Assembly: GCA_018661505.1 (NCBI GenBank)
Contig: JABJIE010000043.1
Span: 1 to 60,711, forward strand
Direction of reading: 5' to 3'
DNA: 60,711 nucleotides
Source: Lentimicrobiaceae bacterium
GTDB lineage: Bacteria > Bacteroidota > Bacteroidia > Bacteroidales > F082
The notes under the pieces are model-generated. The model was not told the origin of the DNA, searched no databases, and saw only the letters and a list, made by a program, of their open reading frames with translations. Positions within the stretch are counted from its first letter, which is position 1. Every line of letters begins with the position of its first letter. This document shows positions 36,539-45,068 of this stretch, piece by piece. The translations under genes and the position numbers were made by a program.

Positions 36539-38563
36539 TTATGAATCTTTAGTTTGTAGTAGTTCTTCCAATGCTTTGTTTTCATCTCTTAACCTTGCAG
36601 CTTCAATAAAGTCAAGAATTTTGACAGCATCTTGCATTAATTTTTTATTCTTTTCTATGGACATCGTTATCTCTTTGGAGCTCATGTACTTTACCACAGG
36701 ATCTGCTGCTATTCCAGACTTTACATTAGCTTTATAATCTTTATCCTCAATGTGTGTGGAAGCAACTGCGGTTTGACCCATAATTGCATCTATACTTTTA
36801 ATTATTTGCTTTGGAGTAATCCCATTATCTGCGTTATATTTTAATTGCTTTTCCCTTCTTCTGTTTGTTTCATCAATTGTTAGAGCCATTGATTTTGTTA
36901 TCTTATCTGCATACATTATAACCTTACTTTCAAGGTTCCTTGCTGCTCTACCTGCGGTTTGTGTTAGTGATTTTGTTGATCTCAAGAAACCTTCTTTATC
37001 TGCATCTAATATTGCTACTAAAGCAACCTCGGGTAAATCAAGCCCCTCTCTCAGGAGATTTACACCAACCAAAACACTAAAGTTACCAAGGCGAAGGTCG
37101 CGTAGTATTTCAACTCTATCCAAGGTATCAACATCCGAATGTATATACCTTGTTCCAATGTTGAGATTTAATAGATATTTGGTGAGTTCCTCTGCCATTC
37201 TCTTGGTAAGTGTTGTAACAAGGACTCTATGTTGCTCCTTAACTGTTTTTGCTATTTCATCAAGTAGATCATCTATCTGATTATTACTAGGCCTGACCTC
37301 TATTGGTGGGTCCAATAAACCTGTAGGCCTTATTAACTGTTCAATTATAACTCCTCCTGATTGTTCCAGTTCATAGTCAGATGGTGTTGCACTAACATAT
37401 ACAGTTTGCCTTGTTAACTGCTCAAATTCCTCAAATTTTAATGGTCTGTTGTCCATTGCGGCTGGCAATCTAAAGCCATATTCAACCAAATTATGTTTTC
37501 TGGACCTATCTCCTCCATACATTGCTCTTAATTGCGGAAGAGTAACATGACTTTCATCAATTATGGTGATGTAATTTTCGGGAAAATAATCCAAAAGGCA
37601 AAAAGGTCTGGTCCCAGGATTTCTCCCATCAAAATACCTAGAGTAATTTTCTATACCCGAACAATATCCAAGTTCACGCATCATTTCCACATCGTAAGAT
37701 ACTCTATCCTGAAGTCTTTTTGCCTCTAAATGCTTCCCAATCTCCTTGAAATAATCCACTTGTTTTGCCATATCCATTTGAATCTCCATTAATGATGATT
37801 TCATTTTATCTGGAGATGTTACAAAAATATTGGCAGGATAAATTATTAAATCCTTCATTGCTTCTACACGCTTACCTGCGAGAGGGTCAATCGATTCTAT
37901 GGCTTCAATTTCATCACCCCATAAAATTATTCTATATGCCCAATCCAAATAGGCAGGATAAATATCAATTGTATCGCCTTTTACTCTGAAGTTACCACGA
38001 TTAAGTTCTATATCGTTCCTAGAGTATAATGCATTAACTAATTCCCTAAGAAATTTGTTTCTACTTAATTTCTGACCAATTTTAAGCTTTATTACATTAC
38101 TATTGAAATCGTCGGGGTTTCCCATACCATAAATGCAGGATACGGAAGATACAACTATGACATCCTTTCGTCCCGAGAGTAATGTGGAGGAAGTGCTTAA
38201 CCTAAGTTTTTCAATTTCTTCATTTATACTTAAATCTTTTTCAATGTAAGTATTGGTAACTGGAATAAATGCCTCTGGTTGGTAATAATCATAATAGGAA
38301 ACAAAGTACTCAACAGCATTATTAGGAAAAAACTGTTTGAACTCTCCGTAAAGTTGTGCAGCCAGAGTTTTATTATGGCTTAACACCAGAGCGGGACGGT
38401 TTAGCCTTTCCAACATGTTGGCCACAGTAAATGTCTTACCAGATCCCGTAACTCCTAGTAAAGTTTGTGCTTTTTCGTCTCGCTCAATTCCTTCAACAAG
38501 CTGATTAATAGCATTGGGCTGGTCACCCGTTGGTTTGAAATCTGATTTTAGATTAAGTTTCAT
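36539..38563 (-). CDS. uvrB: Excinuclease ABC subunit B
   Basis: The damage-recognition helicase-like subunit of nucleotide excision repair, 674 residues. N-terminal FKPTGDQPNAINQLVEGI is followed by Walker A GVTGSGKTFTVANM near residue 39, the beta-hairpin region VSYYDYYQPEAFIP, and motif II-type DESHVT near residue 338. The C-terminal part has GVNLLREGLDLPEVALVAI and TAGRAARN. The last 40 residues (LMQDAVKILDFIEAARLRDE) form the UVR motif that contacts UvrC. The protein is complete. A minus-strand TATTTTTG at 38610-38603 is a likely -7 element. Confidence 0.97.
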   Translation of the reverse strand: MKLNLKSDFKPTGDQPNAINQLVEGIERDEKAQTLLGVTGSGKTFTVANMLERLNRPALVLSHNKTLAAQLYGEFKQFFPNNAVEYFVSYYDYYQPEAFIPVTNTYIEKDLSINEEIEKLRLSTSSTLLSGRKDVIVVSSVSCIYGMGNPDDFNSNVIKLKIGQKLSRNKFLRELVNALYSRNDIELNRGNFRVKGDTIDIYPAYLDWAYRIILWGDEIEAIESIDPLAGKRVEAMKDLIIYPANIFVTSPDKMKSSLMEIQMDMAKQVDYFKEIGKHLEAKRLQDRVSYDVEMMRELGYCSGIENYSRYFDGRNPGTRPFCLLDYFPENYITIIDESHVTLPQLRAMYGGDRSRKHNLVEYGFRLPAAMDNRPLKFEEFEQLTRQTVYVSATPSDYELEQSGGVIIEQLIRPTGLLDPPIEVRPSNNQIDDLLDEIAKTVKEQHRVLVTTLTKRMAEELTKYLLNLNIGTRYIHSDVDTLDRVEILRDLRLGNFSVLVGVNLLREGLDLPEVALVAILDADKEGFLRSTKSLTQTAGRAARNLESKVIMYADKITKSMALTIDETNRRREKQLKYNADNGITPKQIIKSIDAIMGQTAVASTHIEDKDYKANVKSGIAADPVVKYMSSKEITMSIEKNKKLMQDAVKILDFIEAARLRDENKALEELLQTKDS

Positions 38564-38617
38564 TATAATGTTAATCGCGAGAGTAATTACTTATAGAGGT
38601 GGCAAAAATACAAATCG

Positions 38618-38649
38618 TTTAGCAAACTACCGATTTATCAGTACCTTTG
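38618..38649 (+). promoter_or_regulatory. Promoter of the small gene plus glpK
   Basis: TTTA (38618-38621), 20 bases, TACCTTTG (38642-38649); predicted leader about 27 bases to the ATG at 38682. It overlaps the divergent uvrB promoter region. Confidence 0.65.
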
Positions 38650-38681
38650 GTTTAAATATTTTAGTTAAAAGATTATTTTCT

Positions 38682-38948
38682 ATGCCGATACATAAGCCAG
38701 TTAACCCACTTGATTTTGGATTGAATTCTCGTATAAAAATTGTTAGTCTCTCTGGTAAGGATTTCGGAATAGTAAAAAAAAGAAAATCTAGAATTATCAT
38801 GAAGGATGGTATTCAAATAGTTACAATTGCCAATAGTATCCGTGATAGATTTCCTGAAAGCGAAATTACCCTGATATATTCAGGTCCAATATGTAGTAAG
38901 ACCATTGAGTTTTTAATGAAACAAAACATTAAATTGAATCATGAATAA
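38682..38948 (+). CDS. Small protein of unknown function, translationally coupled to glpK
   Basis: An 88-residue product starting [21 protein letters not shown] longer frame that begins at 38514 would run through the uvrB start on the other strand; the promoter at 38618-38649 places the transcript start after that, so the ATG at 38682 is preferred. The sequence is basic in the middle ([15 protein letters not shown]) and ends with [20 protein letters not shown], an alpha-beta pattern. I do not recognise a family. Its last 8 bases overlap the start of glpK, a sign of coupling and possibly of a shared role in glycerol use. Confidence 0.65.
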   Translation: MPIHKPVNPLDFGLNSRIKIVSLSGKDFGIVKKRKSRIIMKDGIQIVTIANSIRDRFPESEITLIYSGPICSKTIEFLMKQNIKLNHE

Positions 38949-40422
38949 GGAGTATATACTAAGTCTTGATCAAGGTACCACAAGTAGTCGTGCTATAATA
39001 TTTAACAGAAAGGGAGAGATATGTGCAATTGCTCAGAAAGAATTTGAGCAAATTTTTCCTAATCATGGCTGGGTTGAACATGATCCCATTGAAATATGGT
39101 CAACTCAACTTTCCGTCGCCTCAGAGGCAATCGCAAAGCTGGGTATACAGGCTGATGAAATAGCAGGTATCGGTATTGCTAATCAAAGAGAAACAACTAT
39201 TTTATGGAATAAAAAAACAGGTTTACCAATCCATAATGCCATAGTTTGGCAAGATCACCGAACATCGCACATGTGCGATACTTTAAAGCAAGCAGGGTTT
39301 GCTACCATAATAAAGAATAAAACTGGTTTAGAACTAGATGCCTATTTTTCAGCAACAAAGATTAAGTGGATTTTGGAAAATGTAAGAGGTGCAAGGAAAG
39401 CTTTGAGAAATGGTGAACTTGCTTTTGGAACAGTGGATAGTTGGTTAATATGGAATCTTACGGAAGGTAAAAAACATGTTACCGATGTAACAAATGCTTC
39501 ACGTACATTATTGTTCAATATAAAAACCTTGGAGTGGGATAAGGAATTACTGGATATATTTGAAATACCGGCTTCAATACTACCTGATGTTATCTCAAAC
39601 TCAGAAATTGCAGGATATACAAGTGGTAATATTCTAAGTTCTAAAATACCCATTAGCGGAGTTGCCGGAGATCAGCAAGCTGCAATGTTTGGACAACTAT
39701 GTATTAATAAGGGTATGGTGAAAAACACCTATGGTACTGGATGTTTTCTCATGGTAAATATCGGAGACAAACTTGTGCTTTCAGAGAATAAACTTATTAC
39801 CACAATTGCATGGCAGTTTGATAATAAGATAACTTATGCTCTTGAAGGTAGTGTTTTTGTTGCCGGAGCCGTTGTTCAATGGCTTAGAGATAAATTGGGT
39901 GTAATCAAGAGGTCTTCGGATATTGAGCTTGCAGCTGCCAAGGTTAAATCCAATGCTGGTGTTTACTTTATACCTGCATTCACGGGTTTGGGAGCACCAT
40001 ATTGGAATCAAAATGCAAAAGGTATAATAACAGGTTTAACAAGAGATACATCGGTTGAACACATTGCAAGAGCTGCATTGGAATCCATAGCATATCAAAG
40101 CTACGATGTAATAAAAGCCATGGAAATGGACATTGGACACAAAATAAATAATTTACGTGCTGATGGTGGTGCATCTGCAAATGGGTTGTTAATGCAATTT
40201 CAATCTGGAATATTACAAATACCAGTTGAAAGACCCGCAATTCTTGAAACAACCGCTCTTGGTGTTGCATACATGGCAGGATTAAATATTGGTTATTGGT
40301 CAGGAATAGACGAATTGAAGGTTAATTGGCAAGCAAGTAAAATATTTAAGCCTGAAATGAGAAAAGCACATGCAACAAACCTTATTAATGGTTGGAAGAA
40401 GGCAATATCAAAAGCTCTCTAA
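38941..40422 (+). CDS. glpK: Glycerol kinase
   Basis: Phosphorylates glycerol to glycerol 3-phosphate. The 493-residue length is typical. The N-terminal FGGY-family phosphate motif [10 protein letters not shown] (residues 8-17), the region [11 protein letters not shown], and the C-terminal signature around [20 protein letters not shown] are all present. No glpF or glpD gene is next to it, unlike many operons. It overlaps the small unknown gene by 8 bases and is followed by a terminator. Confidence 0.96.
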   Translation: MNKEYILSLDQGTTSSRAIIFNRKGEICAIAQKEFEQIFPNHGWVEHDPIEIWSTQLSVASEAIAKLGIQADEIAGIGIANQRETTILWNKKTGLPIHNAIVWQDHRTSHMCDTLKQAGFATIIKNKTGLELDAYFSATKIKWILENVRGARKALRNGELAFGTVDSWLIWNLTEGKKHVTDVTNASRTLLFNIKTLEWDKELLDIFEIPASILPDVISNSEIAGYTSGNILSSKIPISGVAGDQQAAMFGQLCINKGMVKNTYGTGCFLMVNIGDKLVLSENKLITTIAWQFDNKITYALEGSVFVAGAVVQWLRDKLGVIKRSSDIELAAAKVKSNAGVYFIPAFTGLGAPYWNQNAKGIITGLTRDTSVEHIARAALESIAYQSYDVIKAMEMDIGHKINNLRADGGASANGLLMQFQSGILQIPVERPAILETTALGVAYMAGLNIGYWSGIDELKVNWQASKIFKPEMRKAHATNLINGWKKAISKAL

Positions 40423-40441
40423 TGGCTAATGATTGTCATTT

Positions 40442-40470
40442 ATAAACCTTGGGTGGGTTTATTCTTTTAT
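40442..40470 (+). terminator. Terminator of glpK
   Basis: Inverted repeat ATAAACC (40442-40448) / GGTTTAT (40456-40462) with a 7-base loop, followed by TCTTTTAT. The stem is short, so strength is uncertain. Confidence 0.6.
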
Positions 40471-40550
40471 GATTTAAAATTGACAATTCACTCCATAATA
40501 TTGAATTGTGATTAGGCCTATGAATAGTTAAGGTTTCTTTAAAAATTTTC

Positions 40551-40582
40551 TTGGTAATTAACAATAAATATTCTTACTATTG
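40551..40582 (+). promoter_or_regulatory. Promoter of the short-chain dehydrogenase gene
   Basis: TTG (40551-40553), 21 bases, TACTATTG (40575-40582, one mismatch to TAnnTTTG). It supports a start at the GTG 40596 and argues against the in-frame TTG at 40551, which would lie in the promoter itself. Confidence 0.5.
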
Positions 40583-40595
40583 TAAAAAATTAAAG

Positions 40596-41402
40596 GTGAA
40601 AGGGAAAGTTGTTATAATTACTGGCGCCTCTTCAGGTATTGGTGAAGCTTTGGCTTATGAGTTTGCTTTGGCCGGCTCTAAAATAGTTTTGGGAGCAAGG
40701 AATCAAGAAAAACTCATATCCATTGCAGAGGACATAAGGAATAGAGGAGGAGAAGCTGTTTATTGTCAGTCTGATGTAAGTAATGAAAATGATTGCAGGA
40801 ATTTGGTTTTAACTGCAATGGATAACTATGGTCAAGTTGATATATTAATTAACAATGCAGGTATTTCAATGAGAGCGCTATTTAAAGATGTTGATCTTAG
40901 TGTCATAAAAAGATTAATGGACGTTAATTTTTGGGGTACAGTTTATAGCACAAAATATGCTCTTCCTTATATACTTAAACAAAAGGGTAGTATTGTTGGT
41001 ATTTCATCAATAGCAGGTATAGTAGGACTTCCAGCGCGAATTGGGTATTCTGCCTCCAAGTTTGCATTGAATGGTTTTTTAGAATCACTTAGAACTGAAA
41101 ATATAAAAAATGGACTTCATGTTCTTATAGCTTATCCTGGATTTACATCATCTAATATTAGAGAAACATCTCTTGGACCATCTGGAAATCCTCAGGGTGA
41201 ATCACCGAGAAATGAAAATAAAATGATGACTTCAGAACAAGTTGCAAAAAGGACTTATATTGCCATTAAAAATAGAAAGAACAAAATTGTACTTACAACA
41301 GAGGGTAAATTAGTTTCAATTATTAGTAAGTTTATGCCAAACATTCTATATAAACTGGTGTATAAAAGTCTTGCTAAAGAGCCTAATTCACCCTTTAAAT
41401 AG
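40596..41402 (+). CDS. Short-chain dehydrogenase/reductase
   Basis: An NAD(P)-dependent oxidoreductase of 268 residues. The cofactor motif TGASSGIG is at about residues 10-17, NNAG follows near residue 89, the catalytic Ser lies in GISSIAG, and the Tyr-Lys pair in YSASK. I take the GTG at 40596 as start because KGKVVIITG then stands at the normal family position and a -7 box lies 13 bases upstream; a TTG at 40551 would add 15 poorly conserved residues. The substrate is unknown. It is followed by an acidic unknown gene after 23 bases. Confidence 0.9.
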   Translation: MKGKVVIITGASSGIGEALAYEFALAGSKIVLGARNQEKLISIAEDIRNRGGEAVYCQSDVSNENDCRNLVLTAMDNYGQVDILINNAGISMRALFKDVDLSVIKRLMDVNFWGTVYSTKYALPYILKQKGSIVGISSIAGIVGLPARIGYSASKFALNGFLESLRTENIKNGLHVLIAYPGFTSSNIRETSLGPSGNPQGESPRNENKMMTSEQVAKRTYIAIKNRKNKIVLTTEGKLVSIISKFMPNILYKLVYKSLAKEPNSPFK

Positions 41403-41425
41403 TATAAACTAAATTAAAATAAATT

Positions 41426-41896
41426 ATGATTACAAATTATAAGGTAAATCCAAATGTAGGTTTTGGCGAAGTAAAATTTGGGATTGCGATGGACTCTTTC
41501 GTGGAGAAATACGGTGAGCCAGAAGAGGTCGATACCATTGATGAAGATGAAGAACTTGATACGATGATTCTTCACTATTGGAAACAAGGATTTTCATTGT
41601 TTTTTGTTGGTCTAGCTGATCCTATCCTTGCAGGTGTGGAAAGTGACCACCCAGATACCGAATTGTATGGTGAAAAGATATTAGGTAAAACCAAGAAGGA
41701 TATTATTACACTTATGGAAAGTAATGGTCACACAGACTATGATGAGGCCAAAGAGGAAACCATTGGTAAAAACGATAATGATTTGAGAGTCTCATATGAT
41801 GCTAGTATGATGGATTTCTTTTTTAGGGAAGATAATCTGGTATACATGAATTTTGGCGTTATGGTTGACGATGAAGGTAAAATAGAGAAAGTATAA
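41426..41896 (+). CDS. Acidic protein of unknown function
   Basis: A 156-residue soluble protein, rich in Asp and Glu (an acidic stretch DTIDEDEELDTM around residue 37). It starts MITNYKVNPNVGFGEVKFGI and shows two loosely similar halves ending in aromatic-rich strands (GFSLFFVGL; MDFFFREDNLVYMNFG), which may mean an internal duplication. I do not recognise the family and see no catalytic motif. It lies 23 bases after the dehydrogenase gene and could be co-transcribed. Confidence 0.65.
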   Translation: MITNYKVNPNVGFGEVKFGIAMDSFVEKYGEPEEVDTIDEDEELDTMILHYWKQGFSLFFVGLADPILAGVESDHPDTELYGEKILGKTKKDIITLMESNGHTDYDEAKEETIGKNDNDLRVSYDASMMDFFFREDNLVYMNFGVMVDDEGKIEKV

Positions 41897-42381
41897 GTGC
41901 TAATATTTAGGCTTATATTGTAAGTCTAGCGATACACTCCTATCCATTACTCCAATAGAATAAACTGTAATAGTGGTAATTAAAGGTAATCATGACAGTC
42001 ATAAACCTTTTTTTTAACCGACTATAGAGGTTTGTATATTTACCTTAAAATTATCCTGATTTTAAAATATATACAACCGTCTTCACATGGACTTGTAAGA
42101 AGATCCCAGAAAAATATTTGTTTTGCTCCACAACATTTGTTATGTTTGCTGAACAAACCTATTACCTATGAACCCGATTTTAGTATTGTACAGAATTATT
42201 AGAAGCTGTCGTATATCATATACTAATGATTACACCTTTATAATTGTTCACACAATTGCTAAGTAACTTTTCCGATAGATATGAATGGTTAATCAACAAT
42301 ACTAATAAAGTATTTTCTCCATTGATAAAAATCAAAATTTATGTTCTGAGAAAATAAAATGATTAGAAAAAAATATAAAAC
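41897..42381. other. 485-base region with an FNR-type palindrome
   Basis: No gene is seen. An inverted repeat AATTGT-N4-ACAATT lies at 42242-42257, and a perfect FNR/CRP-family palindrome lies at 42322-42335. A 32-codon frame at 42168-42266 has no coding character that I trust. Confidence 0.6.
42322..42335. promoter_or_regulatory. FNR/CRP-family palindrome TTGAT-N4-ATCAA
   Basis: TTGAT AAAA ATCAA matches the classical FNR consensus exactly. Its centre lies about 53 bases before the ATG at 42382, near the distance expected for an activator that touches RNA polymerase, if the transcript starts close to 42370. The region is AT-rich, so a chance match is possible. Confidence 0.5.
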
Positions 42382-42798
42382 ATGGAATCATTTAATAAAA
42401 AATCAATTTCCCTTGAACTTGCTAATAAACTTGCTAAGGTAGCGATCGAAAAAGCAATTGAATTAAAAATTAATATTGCGATTACGATTGTCGATGAAAG
42501 TACAAATCTGGTTCTATTTAATAGAATGGATGCTGCTCCATTAATGGCACATGATGTATCTAGAACAAAGGCCATAACTGCTGCGGGTTTTGGAATCCCA
42601 ACAGGTAAACCTTGGCATGATTTTATTAAGGATGATCCAATTCTTAATAAAGGAATACCTTTTGTCAAAGATTTCTCACTAATAGGAGGAGGGTCACCAA
42701 TAATTATCGATGATTCAATAATTGGTGCTATTGGAGTTAGCGGTGGACATTATTCAGAGGATGAGCAATGTGTCAAAGCTGCGTTGGAAGCTATATAA
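42382..42798 (+). CDS. GlcG/HbpS family (DUF336) protein, putative heme-binding
   Basis: A 138-residue protein of the GlcG/HbpS family. N-terminal ISLELANKLAKVAIEKAIEL is followed by VDESTNLVLFNRMDAAPL, then SRTKAITAAGFGIPT, and GGGSPIIIDDSIIGAIGVSGG. Streptomyces HbpS binds heme and senses redox stress with a two-component system; GlcG is of uncertain role. There is no signal peptide, so it is cytosolic. It is followed after 13 bases by the GAF-PAS-PAS gene, and an FNR-type palindrome lies upstream. Confidence 0.9.
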   Translation: MESFNKKSISLELANKLAKVAIEKAIELKINIAITIVDESTNLVLFNRMDAAPLMAHDVSRTKAITAAGFGIPTGKPWHDFIKDDPILNKGIPFVKDFSLIGGGSPIIIDDSIIGAIGVSGGHYSEDEQCVKAALEAI

Positions 42799-42811
42799 TA
42801 TTTAATTTGTG

Positions 42812-44029
42812 ATGTCAAAACAATTATACCTAAGTAAGATTTTTAAAAGCCTAAACAGGTATGCAGAATATTTTGCTGGTGTTCAAACACAGCATGATCT
42901 CGCTATTGGAATAGAAAGAGTTATCGATGAACTCTTTGATCAACAATATTCTGGAATTTATTTATATGATTTTGAAGCAAAGAAATTAAGGCTCCACATT
43001 GCAAGAGGATTTACGGAAGAAGAACGGTTGGAAGCAGAAAGAACTGCCATGGATCGTCACCCTGGAGATGTATTCAGAAATAACAAAGTCCTATATATCC
43101 CAGATACTGACAAGGATACTAAAAGTTCAACGATTACAAGTAAACGAAGTTTCAATGTAAAATCAAGAATATATGCACCCATACTTAGTGGGGGTAAGCC
43201 CGTTGGAGTCATAGGTATTGTTAGTGATAAGCCAAACATGTTCGATGGGCTTGATATGGATTTATTGTTGTTCATATGTAATCTGGCGGGAATATTTTCT
43301 ACAATTTTAAATCAAATTACTGAGCTAAAGGCCGCCAATGAAGAGATTTCATCTCTGAGTAAGTTTCCCACAGAAAATCCCAACCCCATCATGCGTATTG
43401 ACTACAAGCATACCCTTGTGTATGCTAATATCGCTAGTCAACCATATTTAAATACACACAAGCTTAGTATCGGCATGAATATTACAGGTGATTTTAGAGC
43501 TGCTGTAACCGAATCAATGTTAACAAATGAAGTTGTTGAGCTGGAAGTCCGCGATGTAAACGCCATTTATTTATTTGTTATCACCCCTGTGAAAGAATCA
43601 CGTCATCTTAATATTTATGGAATAAACATAACTGAAAGAAAGGTTATTGAGAATGAATTGAGAAAATCCTCAATGATTGCGGAGAAAACGGATAATGCCA
43701 TAATTATAACTGATGAGTTTGGAGCAACTGAGTATGTTAATGAAAGCTTTACCAGAATGTCTGGTTATTCCATTCAGGATATGATTGGATTGAAACCAGG
43801 AAAGTTGCTCCAAGGAAAGGATACGGATAAGAAAACCTCAAAAATAATTCGTAAAGCAATTGATGATGGTAAATCAGCTTCTGTTGAGATACTAAATTAT
43901 ACGAAAGATGGGGATCCTTATTGGATCAAAATGGAGCTACAACCGATTTTTAACAATAAAAATGAACTGACTAATTTTACGTCGATTCAAACAGATATTA
44001 CTCAAGAAAAGAATCTGGAGAAGAACTAA
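42812..44029 (+). CDS. GAF-PAS-PAS sensory protein without an output domain
   Basis: A 405-residue soluble protein. A GAF domain spans about residues 15-170 (GIYLYDFEAKKLRLHIARGF; PILSGGKPVGVIGIVSD). A first PAS domain spans about 185-280 (ENPNPIMRIDYKHTLVYAN), and a second spans about 290-405 (NAIIITDEFGATEYVNESF; FTSIQTDITQEK). The second PAS resembles the LOV layout but has GLKPGKLLQG where LOV proteins carry the flavin-binding Cys. The gene stops right after the second PAS; no histidine kinase, GGDEF or helix-turn-helix follows. A GTG at 42809 is an alternative start. Confidence 0.88.
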   Translation: MSKQLYLSKIFKSLNRYAEYFAGVQTQHDLAIGIERVIDELFDQQYSGIYLYDFEAKKLRLHIARGFTEEERLEAERTAMDRHPGDVFRNNKVLYIPDTDKDTKSSTITSKRSFNVKSRIYAPILSGGKPVGVIGIVSDKPNMFDGLDMDLLLFICNLAGIFSTILNQITELKAANEEISSLSKFPTENPNPIMRIDYKHTLVYANIASQPYLNTHKLSIGMNITGDFRAAVTESMLTNEVVELEVRDVNAIYLFVITPVKESRHLNIYGINITERKVIENELRKSSMIAEKTDNAIIITDEFGATEYVNESFTRMSGYSIQDMIGLKPGKLLQGKDTDKKTSKIIRKAIDDGKSASVEILNYTKDGDPYWIKMELQPIFNNKNELTNFTSIQTDITQEKNLEKN

Positions 44030-44050
44030 TAATAATTGAATATTATTATT

Positions 44051-44953
44051 TTACCTGTTTCTCGGATGAAATTCCATTATTACCCTACGAAGGTCCTCAC
44101 GATCCAAATGTGTATAAATCTCAGTAGTATTTATGCTGGCATGACCAAGAAGCTCCTGTATAACCCTGAGATCAGCGCCGTTCTGAACTAAATGCGTTGC
44201 ATATGAGTGTCTAAATGAATGTGGACTAATATTTTTCCTTATCCCAGCTTTTTGAACATGAGTTTTAACAATATAAAATATCATCTGACGTGTTAGCTTG
44301 TTACCCCTTCTATTGAGGAAAAGAATATCATTATCTTTTCTTTCAATTTTATGTTTAGGGCGATCATGTTCTAGATAAATCAGTATATTTCTTTTTGCTT
44401 GAGCTCCAATGGGTACGAGTCGCTGTTTATTACCTTTCCCGGTTACAAGTATTATACCCTCATTGAAATGAAGATTGGAAATTTGAAGGTTAATTAATTC
44501 ACTTACTCTCAGACCACAACTATACAGAGTCTCAAGTATTGCTCTATTCCTCTCACCTTCATTATCACTTAAATCAACAGACATTATAACTTGCTCAATT
44601 TCATTAATTGTGAGAATATCAGGAAGTTTACGGCCAAGTTTTGGAGACTCAATTAATTCAGTTGGATCAATTATCACTATTTTTTCTAAAATCAGAAATC
44701 CAAAAAAGGACTTTATACCTGAAATAATACGCGCCTGAGTGTAAACACCTAAATCCATATTATCAATTTCAGATATAAATTCTCTTATCACCTCATTAGT
44801 GATTTCTTTTAATCCAATGTTTTCATAATTGTCACCAATAAAATTCATTAGCAAGCCAACATCATACATGTAAGCTGCAACAGTATTAGGAGACATACTT
44901 CTCTCTAGCTGCAAATAAGATTTAAAACCTTTTAAGTAAGTGTTATGCTTCAA
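44051..44953 (-). CDS. xerD: Site-specific tyrosine recombinase XerD
   Basis: A 300-residue recombinase that resolves chromosome dimers at dif. The N-terminal SAM-like domain (YLKGFKSYLQLERSMSPNT) is followed by the catalytic domain, with Arg in SCGLRVSELINL, HxxR in SPHSFRHSYATHLV, His in LLGHASINTTEIY, and the nucleophile Tyr in that last motif. All catalytic residues are present. The start appears to be a TTG (44953); no ATG with a family-like N-terminus is available. It might instead be XerC; the two are hard to tell apart without comparison. It converges on the GAF-PAS-PAS gene. Confidence 0.9.
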   Translation of the reverse strand: MKHNTYLKGFKSYLQLERSMSPNTVAAYMYDVGLLMNFIGDNYENIGLKEITNEVIREFISEIDNMDLGVYTQARIISGIKSFFGFLILEKIVIIDPTELIESPKLGRKLPDILTINEIEQVIMSVDLSDNEGERNRAILETLYSCGLRVSELINLQISNLHFNEGIILVTGKGNKQRLVPIGAQAKRNILIYLEHDRPKHKIERKDNDILFLNRRGNKLTRQMIFYIVKTHVQKAGIRKNISPHSFRHSYATHLVQNGADLRVIQELLGHASINTTEIYTHLDREDLRRVIMEFHPRNR

Positions 44954-45004
44954 ATTATGAATAATAAAAACTCAACTAATATAGGAATAATCAATCAATT
45001 AGTT

Positions 45005-45012
45005 TATTTTTG
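45005..45012 (+). promoter_or_regulatory. -7 element of the acyl-CoA dehydrogenase gene
   Basis: TATTTTTG, with a leader of about 50 bases to the ATG at 45069. No clear -33 element is seen. Confidence 0.4.
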
Positions 45013-45068
45013 TTTGGTAACTGAGCAGTATTATTTTAGTGTATTAATAATCAATAAAATATATTCAT

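Noticed and set aside
38514-38681. N-terminal extension of the small gene before glpK
   Set aside because: It crosses the uvrB start on the opposite strand and lies upstream of the promoter at 38618-38649.
40551-40595. TTG start for the short-chain dehydrogenase
   Set aside because: It falls in the -33 element; the GTG at 40596 gives the normal family N-terminus.
42168-42266. 32-codon frame upstream of the GlcG-like gene
   Set aside because: The composition looks random, there is no promoter or ribosome-binding signal, and it overlaps an inverted repeat.
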